Numbered from the stretch's first letter, positions 10,340 to 23,037 are shown. The stretch is DNA of 64,000 nucleotides from Vibrio gallaecicus (GCF_024347495.1 NZ_AP025491.1:1364001-1428000), one strand, 5' to 3'. A program made the numbers and translations. Notes: generated from the sequence alone by a model not told the origin.

Positions 10340-12712
10340 ATGCAAAATAATACTCTTTGGTTTAATGGTCTATCCATGGAAGATGTCGACAAAGTCGGCG
10401 GTAAGAATGCTTCACTTGGCGAAATGGTTTCTAACCTAGCCAACGCTGGCGTATCTGTACCTAATGGTTTTGCTACCACATCTTATGCGTTTAATAACTT
10501 TCTTGACTACAAAGGTCTTGATGAGCGTATCCACCAACTTCTTGATGAACTTGATGTTGAAGACGTTGACGCACTGCGTAAGACAGGTGCAACGATTCGA
10601 CAATGGGTTCTAGACGCGCCATTCCCAGAATCACTAGAGCAAGATATCCGAGATAACTACCGCGAACTGATTGAAGGCAACGAAGAATTGTCTGTTGCGG
10701 TTCGTTCATCGGCAACGGCTGAAGACCTTCCAGATGCTTCTTTTGCAGGCCAGCAAGAAACCTTCCTTAACGTGAAAGGTATCGATGCGGTTATCGAAGC
10801 GACTAAACACGTGTTCGCTTCACTCTTTAACGACCGTGCTATTTCTTATCGAGTACACCAAGGCTTTGATCACCGAGGCATTTCATTGTCTGCGGGTATC
10901 CAGCGTATGGTTCGCTCAGACAAAGCCGCTTCAGGTGTTATGTTTACTCTTGATACTGAGTCAGGCTTCGACCAAGTGGTGTTCATCACCTCTTCTTGGG
11001 GCTTAGGTGAAATGGTCGTACAAGGGGCTGTGAACCCAGACGAGTTCTACGTTCACAAGCCAATGTTAGAAGCGGGGCATTACCCAGTCGTTAAAAAGAC
11101 GTTTGGTTCTAAGTTGATCAAGATGATCTACTCAACCAATCAAGAGATCGGCAAGCAAGTTGATATCATCGACACCGATACTCAAGAACGTAACGAGTTC
11201 TCATTAAACGATGAAGAGATCAAAGAATTAGCAAAACAAGCGATGATCATCGAGAAGCACTACCAACGTCCGATGGACATTGAGTGGGCAAAAGATGGCA
11301 TCGACGGTAAGCTTTACATCGTTCAAGCTCGTCCTGAGACAGTATGTTCTCAAAGTGACCAAAACGTCATTGAACGTTACGAGCTAAACAACAAAGCGGA
11401 TGTCTTGGTTGAAGGTCGCGCTATCGGTCAACGTATCGGTTCTGGTCCTGTACGCTTGGTTGACTCGCTAGACCAAATGTCACTGGTTCAAGATGGTGAC
11501 GTACTGGTAACCGACATGACAGACCCAGACTGGGAACCTGTGATGAAGAAAGCTTCTGCGATTGTCACTAACCGTGGTGGCCGTACTTGTCACGCAGCCA
11601 TCATTGCTCGTGAACTCGGTATCCCTGCAATTGTGGGCTGTGGTACAGCAACAAGTAGCCTAAATGATGGCGACACCGTGACAGTGTCATGTTCAGAGGG
11701 TGAAACAGGCTACGTTTACAACGGCGAACTCGACTTTGAGATCAAACGTTCTGAGGTTGATGAGCTACCAATGCTGCCAACTAAAGTCATGATGAACGTT
11801 GGTAACCCAGACCGTGCCTTCGACTTTGCACAAATCCCGAATGAAGGTGTTGGTCTTGCTCGTCTGGAATTCATCATCAACAAGATGATCGGTATTCACC
11901 CTAAAGCTCTGCTGAACTTTGATGAACAAACGGAAGAGATCAAAGCGGAAATCAACGAACGTATTCGTGGCTACAAAGATCCAATCGATTTCTATGTAAG
12001 CAAGCTAACAGAAGGCATCGCGACTATCGCTTCCGCGTTCTGGCCTAAGCGAGTAATCGTGCGTATGTCTGACTTTAAGTCGAACGAATACAGCAACCTT
12101 GTTGGCGGTAAAACATTTGAACCACATGAAGAGAACCCAATGCTGGGCTTCCGTGGTGCATCTCGCTACATCTCCCCGGTATTTGAAGACTGTTTTGAGC
12201 TTGAAACTCAAGCGCTAAAACGCGTTCGTAACGAGATGGGACTGAAAAACGTTGAAATCATGATTCCATTCGTTCGTACTCCAAGCGAAGCGGCATCTGT
12301 TATCGACATTCTGGCTAAGTTCGACCTGCGTCGTGGCGACCAGGGTCTGAAAGTCATCATGATGTGTGAGCTACCATCAAATGCAATTTTAGCGGATGAG
12401 TTCTTGAAATACTTCGATGGCTTCTCTATCGGTTCAAACGACATGACTCAACTGACTCTTGGCTTAGACCGTGATTCAGGCGATGTTGCGCACCTATTTG
12501 ACGAGCGTAACCCTGCGGTTAAAGCGATGCTCAAAATGGCTATCGATGCCGCGGCTAAGGCAGGTAAATACGTGGGTATTTGTGGCCAAGGTCCATCTGA
12601 CCATGACGACCTAGCCGAGTGGTTGATGGAGCAAGGCATCAGCTCTGTTTCACTAAACCCAGATACGGTTATCGACACATGGTTGAAACTGGGTACTGTT
12701 GCCAGTAAATAA
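10340..12712 (+). CDS. ppsA: Phosphoenolpyruvate synthase
   Basis: A 790-residue enzyme that makes PEP from pyruvate and ATP for gluconeogenesis. The order is the usual one: an N-terminal ATP-binding domain ([11 protein letters not shown] near the start, [20 protein letters not shown]), then the phosphohistidine domain with His418 in [13 protein letters not shown]. The C-terminal PEP/pyruvate domain carries [19 protein letters not shown] and active-site Cys748 in [10 protein letters not shown]. The conserved threonine before His418 is the likely PpsR target. A strong terminator follows. Confidence 0.97.
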   Translation: MQNNTLWFNGLSMEDVDKVGGKNASLGEMVSNLANAGVSVPNGFATTSYAFNNFLDYKGLDERIHQLLDELDVEDVDALRKTGATIRQWVLDAPFPESLEQDIRDNYRELIEGNEELSVAVRSSATAEDLPDASFAGQQETFLNVKGIDAVIEATKHVFASLFNDRAISYRVHQGFDHRGISLSAGIQRMVRSDKAASGVMFTLDTESGFDQVVFITSSWGLGEMVVQGAVNPDEFYVHKPMLEAGHYPVVKKTFGSKLIKMIYSTNQEIGKQVDIIDTDTQERNEFSLNDEEIKELAKQAMIIEKHYQRPMDIEWAKDGIDGKLYIVQARPETVCSQSDQNVIERYELNNKADVLVEGRAIGQRIGSGPVRLVDSLDQMSLVQDGDVLVTDMTDPDWEPVMKKASAIVTNRGGRTCHAAIIARELGIPAIVGCGTATSSLNDGDTVTVSCSEGETGYVYNGELDFEIKRSEVDELPMLPTKVMMNVGNPDRAFDFAQIPNEGVGLARLEFIINKMIGIHPKALLNFDEQTEEIKAEINERIRGYKDPIDFYVSKLTEGIATIASAFWPKRVIVRMSDFKSNEYSNLVGGKTFEPHEENPMLGFRGASRYISPVFEDCFELETQALKRVRNEMGLKNVEIMIPFVRTPSEAASVIDILAKFDLRRGDQGLKVIMMCELPSNAILADEFLKYFDGFSIGSNDMTQLTLGLDRDSGDVAHLFDERNPAVKAMLKMAIDAAAKAGKYVGICGQGPSDHDDLAEWLMEQGISSVSLNPDTVIDTWLKLGTVASK

Positions 12713-12737
12713 CGCTTCACGCGATACCTAAACCACA

Positions 12738-12766
12738 AAAGCCAGTCACGATGACTGGCTTTTTTA
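12738..12766 (+). terminator. Terminator of ppsA
   Basis: Stem AAAGCCAGTCA / TGACTGGCTTT with a short loop and a following T-run; it starts 25 bases after the ppsA stop. Confidence 0.9.
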
Positions 12767-12973
12767 ATGACGCTTCATCCATACAAAATATTATTGGTTT
12801 TCCTTTAACTACTACGTCATCAGATCAACATTAGCCGCAACCTAGTTAGGTCTAAAAGATAGAACTAGTAACTATTATTGGTATCAAGCTAACCTTACGT
12901 TATCCTTGTCGCCAATCAACACTGAGTGATTCATCACAGTGATGTACCTATCTTCAATACTAATAAGAATGTT

Positions 12974-14308
12974 ATGACTTCTATTACCGCAACTCCTGTA
13001 CCTTCTCTCGGTCGACAGCTATTTACTATGACATGGCCAATGCTCTTTGGGGTGCTTTCCCTCATGAGCTTTCAACTTGTCGACAGTGCCTTCATTGGTC
13101 AATTAGGCGTGCTACCTCTCGCTGTTCAAGGTTTTACGTTACCTATACAGATGATCATCATTGGAATTCAAGTTGGTTTAGGAATCGCAACTACTGCTGT
13201 CATTGCTAGAGCCATTGGAGCAAACGAAACACGTTACGCTAAGCAGCTTGGTGGATTAGTCATCGTGATGGGAAGCGTGAGCGTTGCAGTTTTCTCTGTG
13301 ATCATTTACCTGCTTCGTAACCCTATTTTTCAGCTATTAGATGCACCAGATACTGTATTACCAATAATTGATTCTTACTGGATATACTGGCTGGTGAGCT
13401 CTTGGATAGGTGCACTGCTGTATTTCTTTTACAGTGTTTGTCGTGCTAATGGTAATACGATGTTGCCAGGCACAATGATGATCGCAACCAGTGTCATTAA
13501 CCTTATCCTAGACCCCATTTTTATTTTTACGCTCGATCTGGGTATTAACGGTGCTGCAATTGCAACGATCTTGGCCTTTGGTACTGGTATTTTGATTGTC
13601 GCGCCAAAAGTAACAAAGAAGCATTGGATGACGTTTGACTGGCACGATCTCAACATTGGTAAAAGTGTTCAATCAATCGGTCATATCATGGGACCGGCGA
13701 TGATCAGCCAGTTACTTCCACCAGTATCTTCTATGTTCGCAACAAAACTGTTGGCAGGTTATGGCGCGACAGCCGTTGCAGCTTGGGCACTAGGTTCACG
13801 GTTCGAATTCTTTTCAATTGTCGCTGTACTCGCGCTTACTATGTCTATGCCTCCAATGATTGGTCGCATGTTAGGCGAAAAGAAACTGGATGACATTCGT
13901 AAGCTAGTTAAGATTGCAGTCATGTTCGTATTAGGGTTTCAAATCACCATTGCGCTAGTCACTTTACTGTTCTCAAGCGGGCTAGCTAGCCTGATGACCA
14001 GCGAAGCAGAAGTGTCTACAATTTTAAACTATCACCTACTCATCGTGCCTATCAGCTTAGGTCCTTTAGGCATATGTATGTTGATGGTTTCAGTCTCAAA
14101 TGCACTAGGTAAATCTTACACTGCACTTACGATCTCAGCATTGCGCTTATTCGCCTTCTTCTTACCATGTTTATGGTTAGGTTCTCAGCTTGCTGGAATA
14201 GAGGGTCTGTTCTGGGGAGCCATGGTAGGCAACGTTCTAGCAGGGATATGTGCATGGTTCATGTATCAGCGAGTGATTCAGAAGATAGAGGCTCACTTGA
14301 CCAATTAG
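12974..14308 (+). CDS. MATE family multidrug/metabolite exporter
   Basis: A roughly 444-residue inner-membrane protein with about 12 membrane segments in two homologous halves, typical of MATE cation- or proton-coupled exporters. It has TMTWPMLFGVLSLMSFQLVD at the start of segment 1 and the family pattern of paired Gly/Pro-rich helices. I take the ATG at 12974; a GTG 16 codons upstream (12926) is in frame but adds a polar stretch and has no ribosome site. Five copies of a heptamer begin at the base after its stop codon. The substrate is not predictable. Confidence 0.88.
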   Translation: MTSITATPVPSLGRQLFTMTWPMLFGVLSLMSFQLVDSAFIGQLGVLPLAVQGFTLPIQMIIIGIQVGLGIATTAVIARAIGANETRYAKQLGGLVIVMGSVSVAVFSVIIYLLRNPIFQLLDAPDTVLPIIDSYWIYWLVSSWIGALLYFFYSVCRANGNTMLPGTMMIATSVINLILDPIFIFTLDLGINGAAIATILAFGTGILIVAPKVTKKHWMTFDWHDLNIGKSVQSIGHIMGPAMISQLLPPVSSMFATKLLAGYGATAVAAWALGSRFEFFSIVAVLALTMSMPPMIGRMLGEKKLDDIRKLVKIAVMFVLGFQITIALVTLLFSSGLASLMTSEAEVSTILNYHLLIVPISLGPLGICMLMVSVSNALGKSYTALTISALRLFAFFLPCLWLGSQLAGIEGLFWGAMVGNVLAGICAWFMYQRVIQKIEAHLTN

Positions 14309-14343
14309 CTACTAACTACTAACTACTAACTACTAACTACTAA
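14309..14343 (+). repeat. Five perfect tandem copies of the heptamer CTACTAA
   Basis: The array starts at the first base after the MATE stop codon. With a period of 7 it places a TAA in all three forward frames. A degenerate sixth unit (CTATTGG) follows. Confidence 0.95.
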
Positions 14344-14837
14344 CTATTGGCTAATAGTTAGTCACATCAACGATTCGTCTCGTCGGTCTAAAAAGCAGCT
14401 CATTTGAGGGCTGCTTTTTTTGTTCTACCCTATATTTATCTGACTCTCCATATTATTCATAGTGATCTGGAAATCTCCACGACTTGGCATCATCTCACCT
14501 CAATATTCCCAATCGACGCTTTTCTTTTCCCAAGGTATCGAAAATTACCGCACATTATTTTTATGACGTTTAGAAATTGTTCTAGATCATCAAAACCTCC
14601 AAAAACAAAAGCTTTGACTTTAATTATGTAAACCTTGATGGAGTTTAAGAAATTAAACTCACATCTCTGGTTTTTGGTGATCACGCTCAAATAATAGTCG
14701 TCATTTACGCCATAAATACCTTTATGGAAGATGTTTTAATCAAATTATAGTGGTTTAAAGAAGTTTACTGCACCTTGCTGAAATACCACTAAAGGAGTAG
14801 GTTTTAATCATTGAGTTCAAAAATGTAAACCGAAATC
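14344..14837. other. Intergenic region with terminator and YheO-type gene leader
   Basis: About 490 bases. Besides the terminator at 14390, there is a spaced dyad TAGTGGT (14748-14754) and ACCACTA (14785-14791) shortly before the YheO-type gene, which could be an operator. Short reading frames here have no ribosome sites or recognisable products. Confidence 0.45.
14390..14421 (+). terminator. Terminator of the MATE gene
   Basis: Stem AAAGCAGC / GCTGCTTT around CTCATTTGAGG, followed by a run of T. Confidence 0.85.
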
Positions 14838-15503
14838 ATGAATGTAAAACAAGTTCGATTCACAGATGAAGACAGAGAGTGCTTAAGCAATTACTTCCGC
14901 TTAGCAGAGACTATTGCTGATTTGATTGGTCCCTACTGCGAAGTGGTCATTCATTCATTTGAAAGCCTAGAAAACTCGGTCGTAAAGATCGTCAATGGTC
15001 ACCACACGGGTCGTGAAATCGGCTCACCTATCACCGATTTAGGTTTACGCATGTGGAGTACATTCGAGAAAACTGGCGAAGTTTCTCCAAAGAGTTATTT
15101 CACTAATGCAGCAGACGGCTCCCTACTAAAATCGACGACCTGTGTGCTAGCTGGTCCACAGAAAAAGCCTATCGGCATGCTGTGTATAAACATGAACTTA
15201 TCTTTCCCATTTCCAGAAATCGTCAAAACGCTGATGCCTCAGTGTAATGTGCCGCAAACCATTGTCAGCGAAACATTCAGCAACAATGCAAACGACGTGA
15301 TTCAACAAGCATTGCATTCAGCCATTAAAGAAGTTGATCAAGATGAATCAGTTTCTTCCAAAGGTCGTAATAAAGCCATTATTCGCTGTTTATTTGATAA
15401 CGGAGTATTTGAGCTAAAAGAGACGACAACACAAGTTTCAGAGCAACTTGGGATCAGCCGACAGGCCGTTTACAAGTTTATCCGTGAATTTAAATCAGAA
15501 TAA
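14838..15503 (+). CDS. YheO/DauR-type transcriptional regulator
   Basis: A 221-residue regulator with an N-terminal YheO-like PAS domain (about residues 15-130; segments DLIGPYCEVVIHSFESLENS and PIGMLCINMNL). The C-terminal helix-turn-helix is near residues 190-221 (VSEQLGISRQAVYKFIREF). The named member DauR represses D-arginine catabolism; other members are uncharacterised. It heads a run of four same-strand genes with RidA 24 bases downstream, so it probably controls a cystine or amino-acid uptake set. The ligand is unknown. The ribosome site before this ATG is weak. Confidence 0.85.
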   Translation: MNVKQVRFTDEDRECLSNYFRLAETIADLIGPYCEVVIHSFESLENSVVKIVNGHHTGREIGSPITDLGLRMWSTFEKTGEVSPKSYFTNAADGSLLKSTTCVLAGPQKKPIGMLCINMNLSFPFPEIVKTLMPQCNVPQTIVSETFSNNANDVIQQALHSAIKEVDQDESVSSKGRNKAIIRCLFDNGVFELKETTTQVSEQLGISRQAVYKFIREFKSE

Positions 15504-15527
15504 AACCAATAATTTAGGAGTTACATC

Positions 15528-15911
15528 GTGAAACAGATCATTGCCACTGAACAAGCACCTGCAGCTATCGGCCCTTATTCACAAGGTACGTCTTATGGCG
15601 ACATGGTTTATACATCAGGTCAATTACCTCTAGTCCCAGAAACCATGCAGTTTGTTGAGGGCGGAATTAAAGAGCAAGCTCGTCAATCTCTTGAAAATTT
15701 GAAGGCTGTTTTAGAAGCAAGCGGGGCTGGCTTAGACACAGTATTGAAGACTACCTGCTTCTTATCAGACATGGAGAACTTCGTTGCCTTTAACGAAGTG
15801 TATACCGAGGTGTTTGGGGTAGAGAACGCACCTGCACGTTCTTGTGTTGAAGCAGCAAGATTACCAAAAGACGCACTGGTTGAAGTTGAAGCCATCGCAT
15901 ACAGAAAATAA
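15528..15911 (+). CDS. RidA family enamine/imine deaminase
   Basis: A 127-residue RidA (YjgF/YER057c/UK114) protein. It hydrolyses reactive enamines and imines such as 2-aminoacrylate, which arise from PLP enzymes acting on serine or cysteine. The substrate-carboxylate arginine is Arg104 in APARSCVEAARLPKDA, and the C-terminal EVEAIAYR is conserved. A good GGAG ribosome site precedes it. Lying between a YheO-type regulator and a cystine-type transporter, it would fit protection against aminoacrylate from cysteine breakdown; that link is inference. Confidence 0.92.
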   Translation: MKQIIATEQAPAAIGPYSQGTSYGDMVYTSGQLPLVPETMQFVEGGIKEQARQSLENLKAVLEASGAGLDTVLKTTCFLSDMENFVAFNEVYTEVFGVENAPARSCVEAARLPKDALVEVEAIAYRK

Positions 15912-15948
15912 CCGACTTAGGTATTAATGGGTATCATAGGAGATTCTC

Positions 15949-17355
15949 ATGAGTGTTTCATTTATCGCATTAAGCGTACTGTTCTTTGGGTTCTACGCAC
16001 TGCTATCGAACTTCAAAAAGCAAAAGAAAAGTTTTAACTTCCGCGTACTCAGTGCACTTGCTGCTGGCTTGTTGTTCGGTGGCGCAATTCAACTTGTTTT
16101 CGGTGTCGGCAACGTTGCGACATCTGGCTTTGCTGAACTAATTTCAGTGTTCGGTAAAGGTTACATCAAACTTCTACAAATGATCGTTATCCCACTTGTA
16201 TTCGTAGCGATGATCTCTTCGATCATGAACGTTGAAGGCGGTGGCGCGTTATCTCGAATCGCACCAAAGATCATCGGTATTCTACTTTTCACTTGTGCAA
16301 TCTCAGCGGCAGTTGGTATCGCAAGTATTTACCTATTTGGTATCGATGCAAATGCGCTAGTAAGCACTATCGGCACAAACAGTGCGATTGAAGCTCGCGG
16401 TGACTCACTGGTAGCAACACAAGATGCAATGGCGAGTAGTGGTCTGTCAGGTATGGCTCTGTCTATCATTCCAACCAACATCTTCGACATGCTAACGGGC
16501 TCTCAACGTACTTCTACGCTATCAACTGTACTGTTCGGTATGTTCCTTGGTTACTGTATCCTTCAAGTGAAGAATCGTAAGCCTGAAAAAGTGCAAAACT
16601 TCGTTGATTTCATCAACTCTGCAAAAGAAGTGGTACTTTCAATGGTTCGTGAAATTCTGAAGCTAACGCCTTACGGTGTATTCGCTCTGATGACCACGTT
16701 CATGATGACGAACGACCTGTTCGCACTGGCTGAAATGGGCCGCTTCCTTCTAGCAAGCTATGTAGCAATCGGCGTTATGTTCGGCATCCACTTCGTCATG
16801 GTATCAATGTTCGGTCTTTCTCCGGCTAAGTTCATGAAGAAAATCTGGCCAGTATTAGTATTCGGTTTCGGCTCTCGCTCAAGCATGGCAGCTATCCCGC
16901 TAAACGTTGAAACACAAACTCAACGCCTAGGCGTTGATGAAGAAACAGCAAACATGTCAGCGACATTTGGTACCAGTATCGGTCAAAACGGTTGTGCGGG
17001 TATCTACCCAGCAATGCTCGCTATCATGGCAGCACAAGTAATGGGTATGCCTGTTGATTTAAGCTTCATCCTACAACTAATTGCTGTTATCGCGATTGCT
17101 TCATTCGGTATCGCAGGTGTCGGTGGCGGTGCAACATTCGCAGCAGTAGCGGTACTGACCATCATGGGTCTAGATATCACAGTGGTTGCGATTCTAGTAT
17201 CTATCGAAGCGCTAATTGACATGGCTCGCACAGCACTAAACATCTCTGGTTCTATGCTATCAGGTGTTCTAACGGCGAAGAAAAACGGCTCACTGAATAC
17301 TGAGCAATACGACGCTGATGTTACAGCGACAGTTTCAAAAGAAGCAACAGTATAA
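15949..17355 (+). CDS. L-cystine transporter, TcyP-like (dicarboxylate/amino acid:cation symporter family)
   Basis: A 468-residue symporter of the DAACS family with about 8-10 membrane segments. It resembles the TcyP (YdjN) cystine-transporter branch: a Lys-rich first loop (FKKQKKSFNF), the KGYIKLLQMIVIPLVFVAM helix, the Ser-rich hairpin FGFGSRSSMAAIP and the FGTSIGQNGCAGIYPAM segment. The cystine assignment rests on that resemblance and on the CoA-disulfide-reductase-like gene downstream. Start and GGAG site are clear. A terminator at 17371 separates it from the next gene. Confidence 0.85.
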   Translation: MSVSFIALSVLFFGFYALLSNFKKQKKSFNFRVLSALAAGLLFGGAIQLVFGVGNVATSGFAELISVFGKGYIKLLQMIVIPLVFVAMISSIMNVEGGGALSRIAPKIIGILLFTCAISAAVGIASIYLFGIDANALVSTIGTNSAIEARGDSLVATQDAMASSGLSGMALSIIPTNIFDMLTGSQRTSTLSTVLFGMFLGYCILQVKNRKPEKVQNFVDFINSAKEVVLSMVREILKLTPYGVFALMTTFMMTNDLFALAEMGRFLLASYVAIGVMFGIHFVMVSMFGLSPAKFMKKIWPVLVFGFGSRSSMAAIPLNVETQTQRLGVDEETANMSATFGTSIGQNGCAGIYPAMLAIMAAQVMGMPVDLSFILQLIAVIAIASFGIAGVGGGATFAAVAVLTIMGLDITVVAILVSIEALIDMARTALNISGSMLSGVLTAKKNGSLNTEQYDADVTATVSKEATV

Positions 17356-17370
17356 TTCCCAAACTTAATT

Positions 17371-17404
17371 AAGAGCACTCCACTTGAGTGCTCTTCTGTT
17401 TTTC
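17371..17404 (+). terminator. Terminator after the cystine-type transporter
   Basis: Perfect stem AAGAGCACTC / GAGTGCTCTT with a 5-base loop, then CTGTTTTT. Confidence 0.85.
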
Positions 17405-17432
17405 CTGAGTTCAGGTTATTTAGGTAGTAAAT

Positions 17433-18755
17433 ATGAAAGTTGTTGTTATAGGTGGTAGCGCCGCCGGTATGAGTTTCGCAGCAAAATACAAACGTAATCA
17501 GCCATCAGACGAAGTCATCGTTTTAGATAAGCGTAGCTACATCTCTTTCGGAGCATGTGGTTTACCTTATTTTGCAGGCGGCATGTTTGATGACACAGAA
17601 AGAATGATCTCACGTACACCAGAACAAGCCATCAAATCAGGCTTAGATGTGCGTGTAGAAACAGAAATGGTATCGTTCGACCGTATTGAAAAACAAATTA
17701 CGGTGCGTAGCCAAGGTGAAGAAAGCACTATTGATTACGATATGCTGGTGATTGCGACAGGCGCACGCCCGATCGTACCATCATTCGGTGAGTTCAATCC
17801 AAAACACGTATACACTCTAACGAGCATGGAAGATGGCTTAGCAGTCAAGGAAGCGCTTAAAGATGATAACAAACAGCGTGTGTGTGTCATTGGCGCTGGA
17901 TTTATAGGCTTGGAAGTATTTGACGCAGCGCATGGCTTAGATAAACACGTGACGATTATCGAGCGTGAACAGCACATCATGAGCCGCCAATTTAGCCCTG
18001 AAATTATTGAAGTTGTCGAAGATGCGATTCGTGAATCAGGTGCAGAACTCAAGACAAGTTGCAGTGTGTCTGCGATTCGCGATGCAGAACAAGGTGGTTA
18101 CATAGTAGAAACCGATAACGGTAATATAGAAGCCGATGTCGTGATCCTGTCACTCGGTTTTAAACCTAACACCGAAGTATTTGAACTACCAAAAGCAGCA
18201 AATGGCGCGTTGTTAGTGAATGAATATGGTGCGACTGAGGACGCGTATATTCATGCCGTCGGCGACTGTGCAGTTGTCCATCATATGGCACTAGGCAAAC
18301 CCGTATATGTTCCTTTAGCGACCACTGCCAACAAACAAGCTCGCATGATGGCAGACAAGTTAGCAGGCAAAGACACTTACATGTCAGGCTTCTTAGGCTC
18401 GTCTTGTTTGAAGGTATTGGATTACGAGCTAGCTTGTACAGGCGTATCTGAACTTCTGGCGAAAGAACACAACTTAGATGTGAAAGTATCAACCATTTCA
18501 GATAAGAACCAAACAGATTACTACCCAGGTCAAGAAGACATCAAGGTGAAGTTGGTTTATCACCCAGAGACTCACGTCCTGCTCGGTGGTGAGATCGTAG
18601 GTAAAAAAGGAGCCGTGGGTCGTATTAATGCACTAGCTGTTGCTATCACCGCTAATATGACGACTCAACAACTAGGCTACATGGACTTCTGCTACGCTCC
18701 GCCATTTGCACGAACTTGGGATGCTCTAAACGTCGCTGGCAACGTCGCTAAATAA
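17433..18755 (+). CDS. FAD-dependent CoA-disulfide reductase-like protein
   Basis: A 440-residue pyridine nucleotide-disulfide oxidoreductase with a single redox cysteine. The FAD motif is GGSAAG (residues 7-12); the active cysteine is Cys42 in SFGACGLPY, as in CoA-disulfide reductases and NADH oxidases. The NAD(P)H motif is VIGAGFIGLEV near residue 150, and the C-terminal dimerisation domain contains YAPPFARTWDALN. It probably reduces CoA disulfide, a persulfide or oxygen. Its place behind a cystine-type transporter supports a thiol role, but the exact acceptor cannot be read. Confidence 0.87.
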   Translation: MKVVVIGGSAAGMSFAAKYKRNQPSDEVIVLDKRSYISFGACGLPYFAGGMFDDTERMISRTPEQAIKSGLDVRVETEMVSFDRIEKQITVRSQGEESTIDYDMLVIATGARPIVPSFGEFNPKHVYTLTSMEDGLAVKEALKDDNKQRVCVIGAGFIGLEVFDAAHGLDKHVTIIEREQHIMSRQFSPEIIEVVEDAIRESGAELKTSCSVSAIRDAEQGGYIVETDNGNIEADVVILSLGFKPNTEVFELPKAANGALLVNEYGATEDAYIHAVGDCAVVHHMALGKPVYVPLATTANKQARMMADKLAGKDTYMSGFLGSSCLKVLDYELACTGVSELLAKEHNLDVKVSTISDKNQTDYYPGQEDIKVKLVYHPETHVLLGGEIVGKKGAVGRINALAVAITANMTTQQLGYMDFCYAPPFARTWDALNVAGNVAK

Positions 18756-18798
18756 ACAAGCTGAGTATACAAGTTCCAAGTAATGTTCAATTAAACAC

Positions 18799-18827
18799 CA
18801 AAGCAGAGCTATTACGCTCTGCTTTTT
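18799..18827 (+). terminator. Terminator after the CoA-disulfide reductase-like gene
   Basis: Stem AAAGCAGAGC / GCTCTGCTTT followed by TTCAT. Confidence 0.8.
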
Positions 18828-18910
18828 CATACCTAAAGCACTATGTTTCAGTTCACCGATTAGCCTTCTATTTCAAAGCTTTTGAAGTTTCTGCAATCAA
18901 ATTCAAGACA

Positions 18911-18945
18911 AAAAAAAGCCCGCTGATTTCTCAGCGGGCTTTTTA
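18911..18945 (-). terminator. Terminator of the rRNA operon
   Basis: On the minus strand, stem AGCCCGCTGA / TCAGCGGGCT is followed by seven T, a few bases beyond tRNA-Ser. The T/A tracts on both sides allow bidirectional use. Confidence 0.9.
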
Positions 18946-18949
18946 ATGG

Positions 18950-19040
18950 TGGTGGAGGGATAGGGATTTGAACCCTAGAACCGCTATTAACGGTTGCCGG
19001 TTTTCAAGACCGGTGCTTTCGACCACTCAGCCATCCCTCC
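18950..19040 (-). tRNA. tRNA-Ser (anticodon UGA)
   Basis: A 91-base class II tRNA with acceptor stem GGAGGGA / TCCCTCC, anticodon loop CTTGAAA inside stem CCGGT/ACCGG, a long variable arm (AACCGTTAATAGCGGTT) and encoded CCA. It is the last gene of the rRNA operon, 69 bases past 5S. Confidence 0.96.
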
Positions 19041-19109
19041 AACAAATTGTCATCAACAGATTAGTGCACTGTAGATGTTGTTACATGTATACACAGGTAA
19101 CGATATTTA

Positions 19110-19229
19110 AAGCCTGGCGATGTCCTACTCTCACATGGGGAAGCCCCACACTACCATCGGCGCTATTGTGTTTCACTTCTGAGTTCGGCATGGGATCAGG
19201 TGGGTCCACAATGCTATGGTCGCCAAGCA
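19110..19229 (-). rRNA. rrf: 5S ribosomal RNA
   Basis: About 120 bases; the 5' end TGCTTGGCGACC pairs with the 3' end TCGCCAGGCT to form the terminal helix. It lies 125 bases after 23S. Ends are exact to within a few bases. Confidence 0.95.
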
Positions 19230-19354
19230 AATTTTGCTTTTACTTCCAGTTTAAAAACTGAAGGCAAAATAATCTGGAAAGCTGTTTTTGTTCTCTTCAA
19301 ACTCATTCAAGGTCTGGTATTTCTATGAGTCCACAAAACCCCTTGGGTGTTGTA

Positions 19355-22247
<2,893 letters not shown>

Positions 22248-22479
22248 ATACAACCCGAAAGGGTCTTGTGTATGGCAACTAACCAAGGTTTTTGGTTGTC
22301 ATCAAGAAGGGTTAATTCTTGATAACTGTTTGCCGGACTCAATTGTGAATCAAACTAAAGTTTGATTCGAATACAAGACACTTGAATGTGTTTGTTGTGT
22401 TTATCTAGTTAAAGATAAACATTGAGAACTTTTAAATTTGATTGAATTACTCGTAAGTAATCAATCAGTCAGCTTTCCA

Positions 22480-22498
22480 AATTGTTAAAGAGCATGAG
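22480..22498 (-). promoter_or_regulatory. boxA antitermination site in the 16S-23S spacer
   Basis: TGCTCTTTAACAATTT on the minus strand, the same boxA core as in the 16S leader. It is the expected NusB/S10 loading site for rRNA antitermination. Confidence 0.8.
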
Positions 22499-22615
22499 AC
22501 TTTAAGAACCAGTGTTCTAAAATTCACATTTTCTAAAGACTCTCAGAGTCAAACATACCAACCAGCGACAAATGAAGTGGTTTGGATATGAATATAACCA
22601 AGAATATTTAGAGAA

Positions 22616-22691
22616 TGGTGGGCGATACCGGGCTCGAACCAGTGACCCCCTGCTTGTAAGGCAGGTGCTCTCCCAACTGAGCTAATCGCCC
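22616..22691 (-). tRNA. tRNA-Val (anticodon UAC)
   Basis: A 76-base tRNA with acceptor GGGCGAT / ATCGCCC, anticodon loop CTTACAA within stem CCTGC/GCAGG, TTCGAGC T-loop and encoded CCA. Third tRNA of the 16S-23S spacer. Confidence 0.97.
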
Positions 22692-22762
22692 ACGATAGTT
22701 TCTTTTGTCTTCACTTTTAATAAAAGTGAAAATAAAAGCCATCCTTTTACGCGGAGAAAGAA

Positions 22763-22838
22763 TGGTGGGTCGTGCAGGATTCGAACCTGCGACCAATTGA
22801 TTAAAAGTCAACTGCTCTACCAACTGAGCTAACGACCC
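22763..22838 (-). tRNA. tRNA-Lys (anticodon UUU)
   Basis: A 76-base tRNA starting GGGTCGTTAGCTCAG, with anticodon loop CTTTTAA in stem TTGA/TCAA, TTCGAAT T-loop and encoded CCA. Second tRNA of the spacer. Confidence 0.97.
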
Positions 22839-22840
22839 AA

Positions 22841-22916
22841 TGGTATCCCGTAGGGGAGTCGAACCCCTGTTACCGCCGTGAAAGGGCGGTGTCCTAGGCC
22901 TCTAGACGAACGGGAC
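22841..22916 (-). tRNA. tRNA-Glu (anticodon UUC)
   Basis: A 76-base tRNA starting GTCCCGTTCGTCTAG, with anticodon loop CTTTCAC in stem CCGCC/GGCGG, TTCGACT T-loop and encoded CCA. First tRNA after 16S, only two bases from tRNA-Lys. Confidence 0.97.
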
Positions 22917-22992
22917 ACTGCTGGTTTACCTCTATTTAAAAATAGAAATAAATGGTGAAGAACTTGGGAGTTCTTCGTCTCTTTTACTTTCT

Positions 22993-23030
22993 AAACCTAA
23001 TCAATCTGTGTGGGTACTCATCAACGATAT
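22993..23030 (-). other. 3' arm of the 16S rRNA processing stem
   Basis: The sequence just 3' of 16S (ACCCACACAGATTGAT core) is complementary to the leader segment at 24849-24893 (ATCAATCTGTGTGGGCA core). The pair forms the long RNase III stalk that loops out 16S. Confidence 0.85.
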
Positions 23031-23037
23031 CTTCGTA

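Noticed and set aside
12926..12973. Upstream GTG start for the MATE exporter
   Set aside because: The extra 16 residues are polar and unlike family N-termini, and there is no ribosome site.
14404..14631. 75-codon frame after the MATE gene
   Set aside because: Starts inside the terminator and has no ribosome site or family signature.
14823..14847. Two ATG-TAA start-stop pairs around the YheO-type gene start
   Set aside because: Short chance occurrence in AT-rich DNA; no ribosome site is positioned for them.
22608..22823. 71-codon frame on the minus strand across tRNA-Val and tRNA-Lys
   Set aside because: It is a translation of two tRNA genes.
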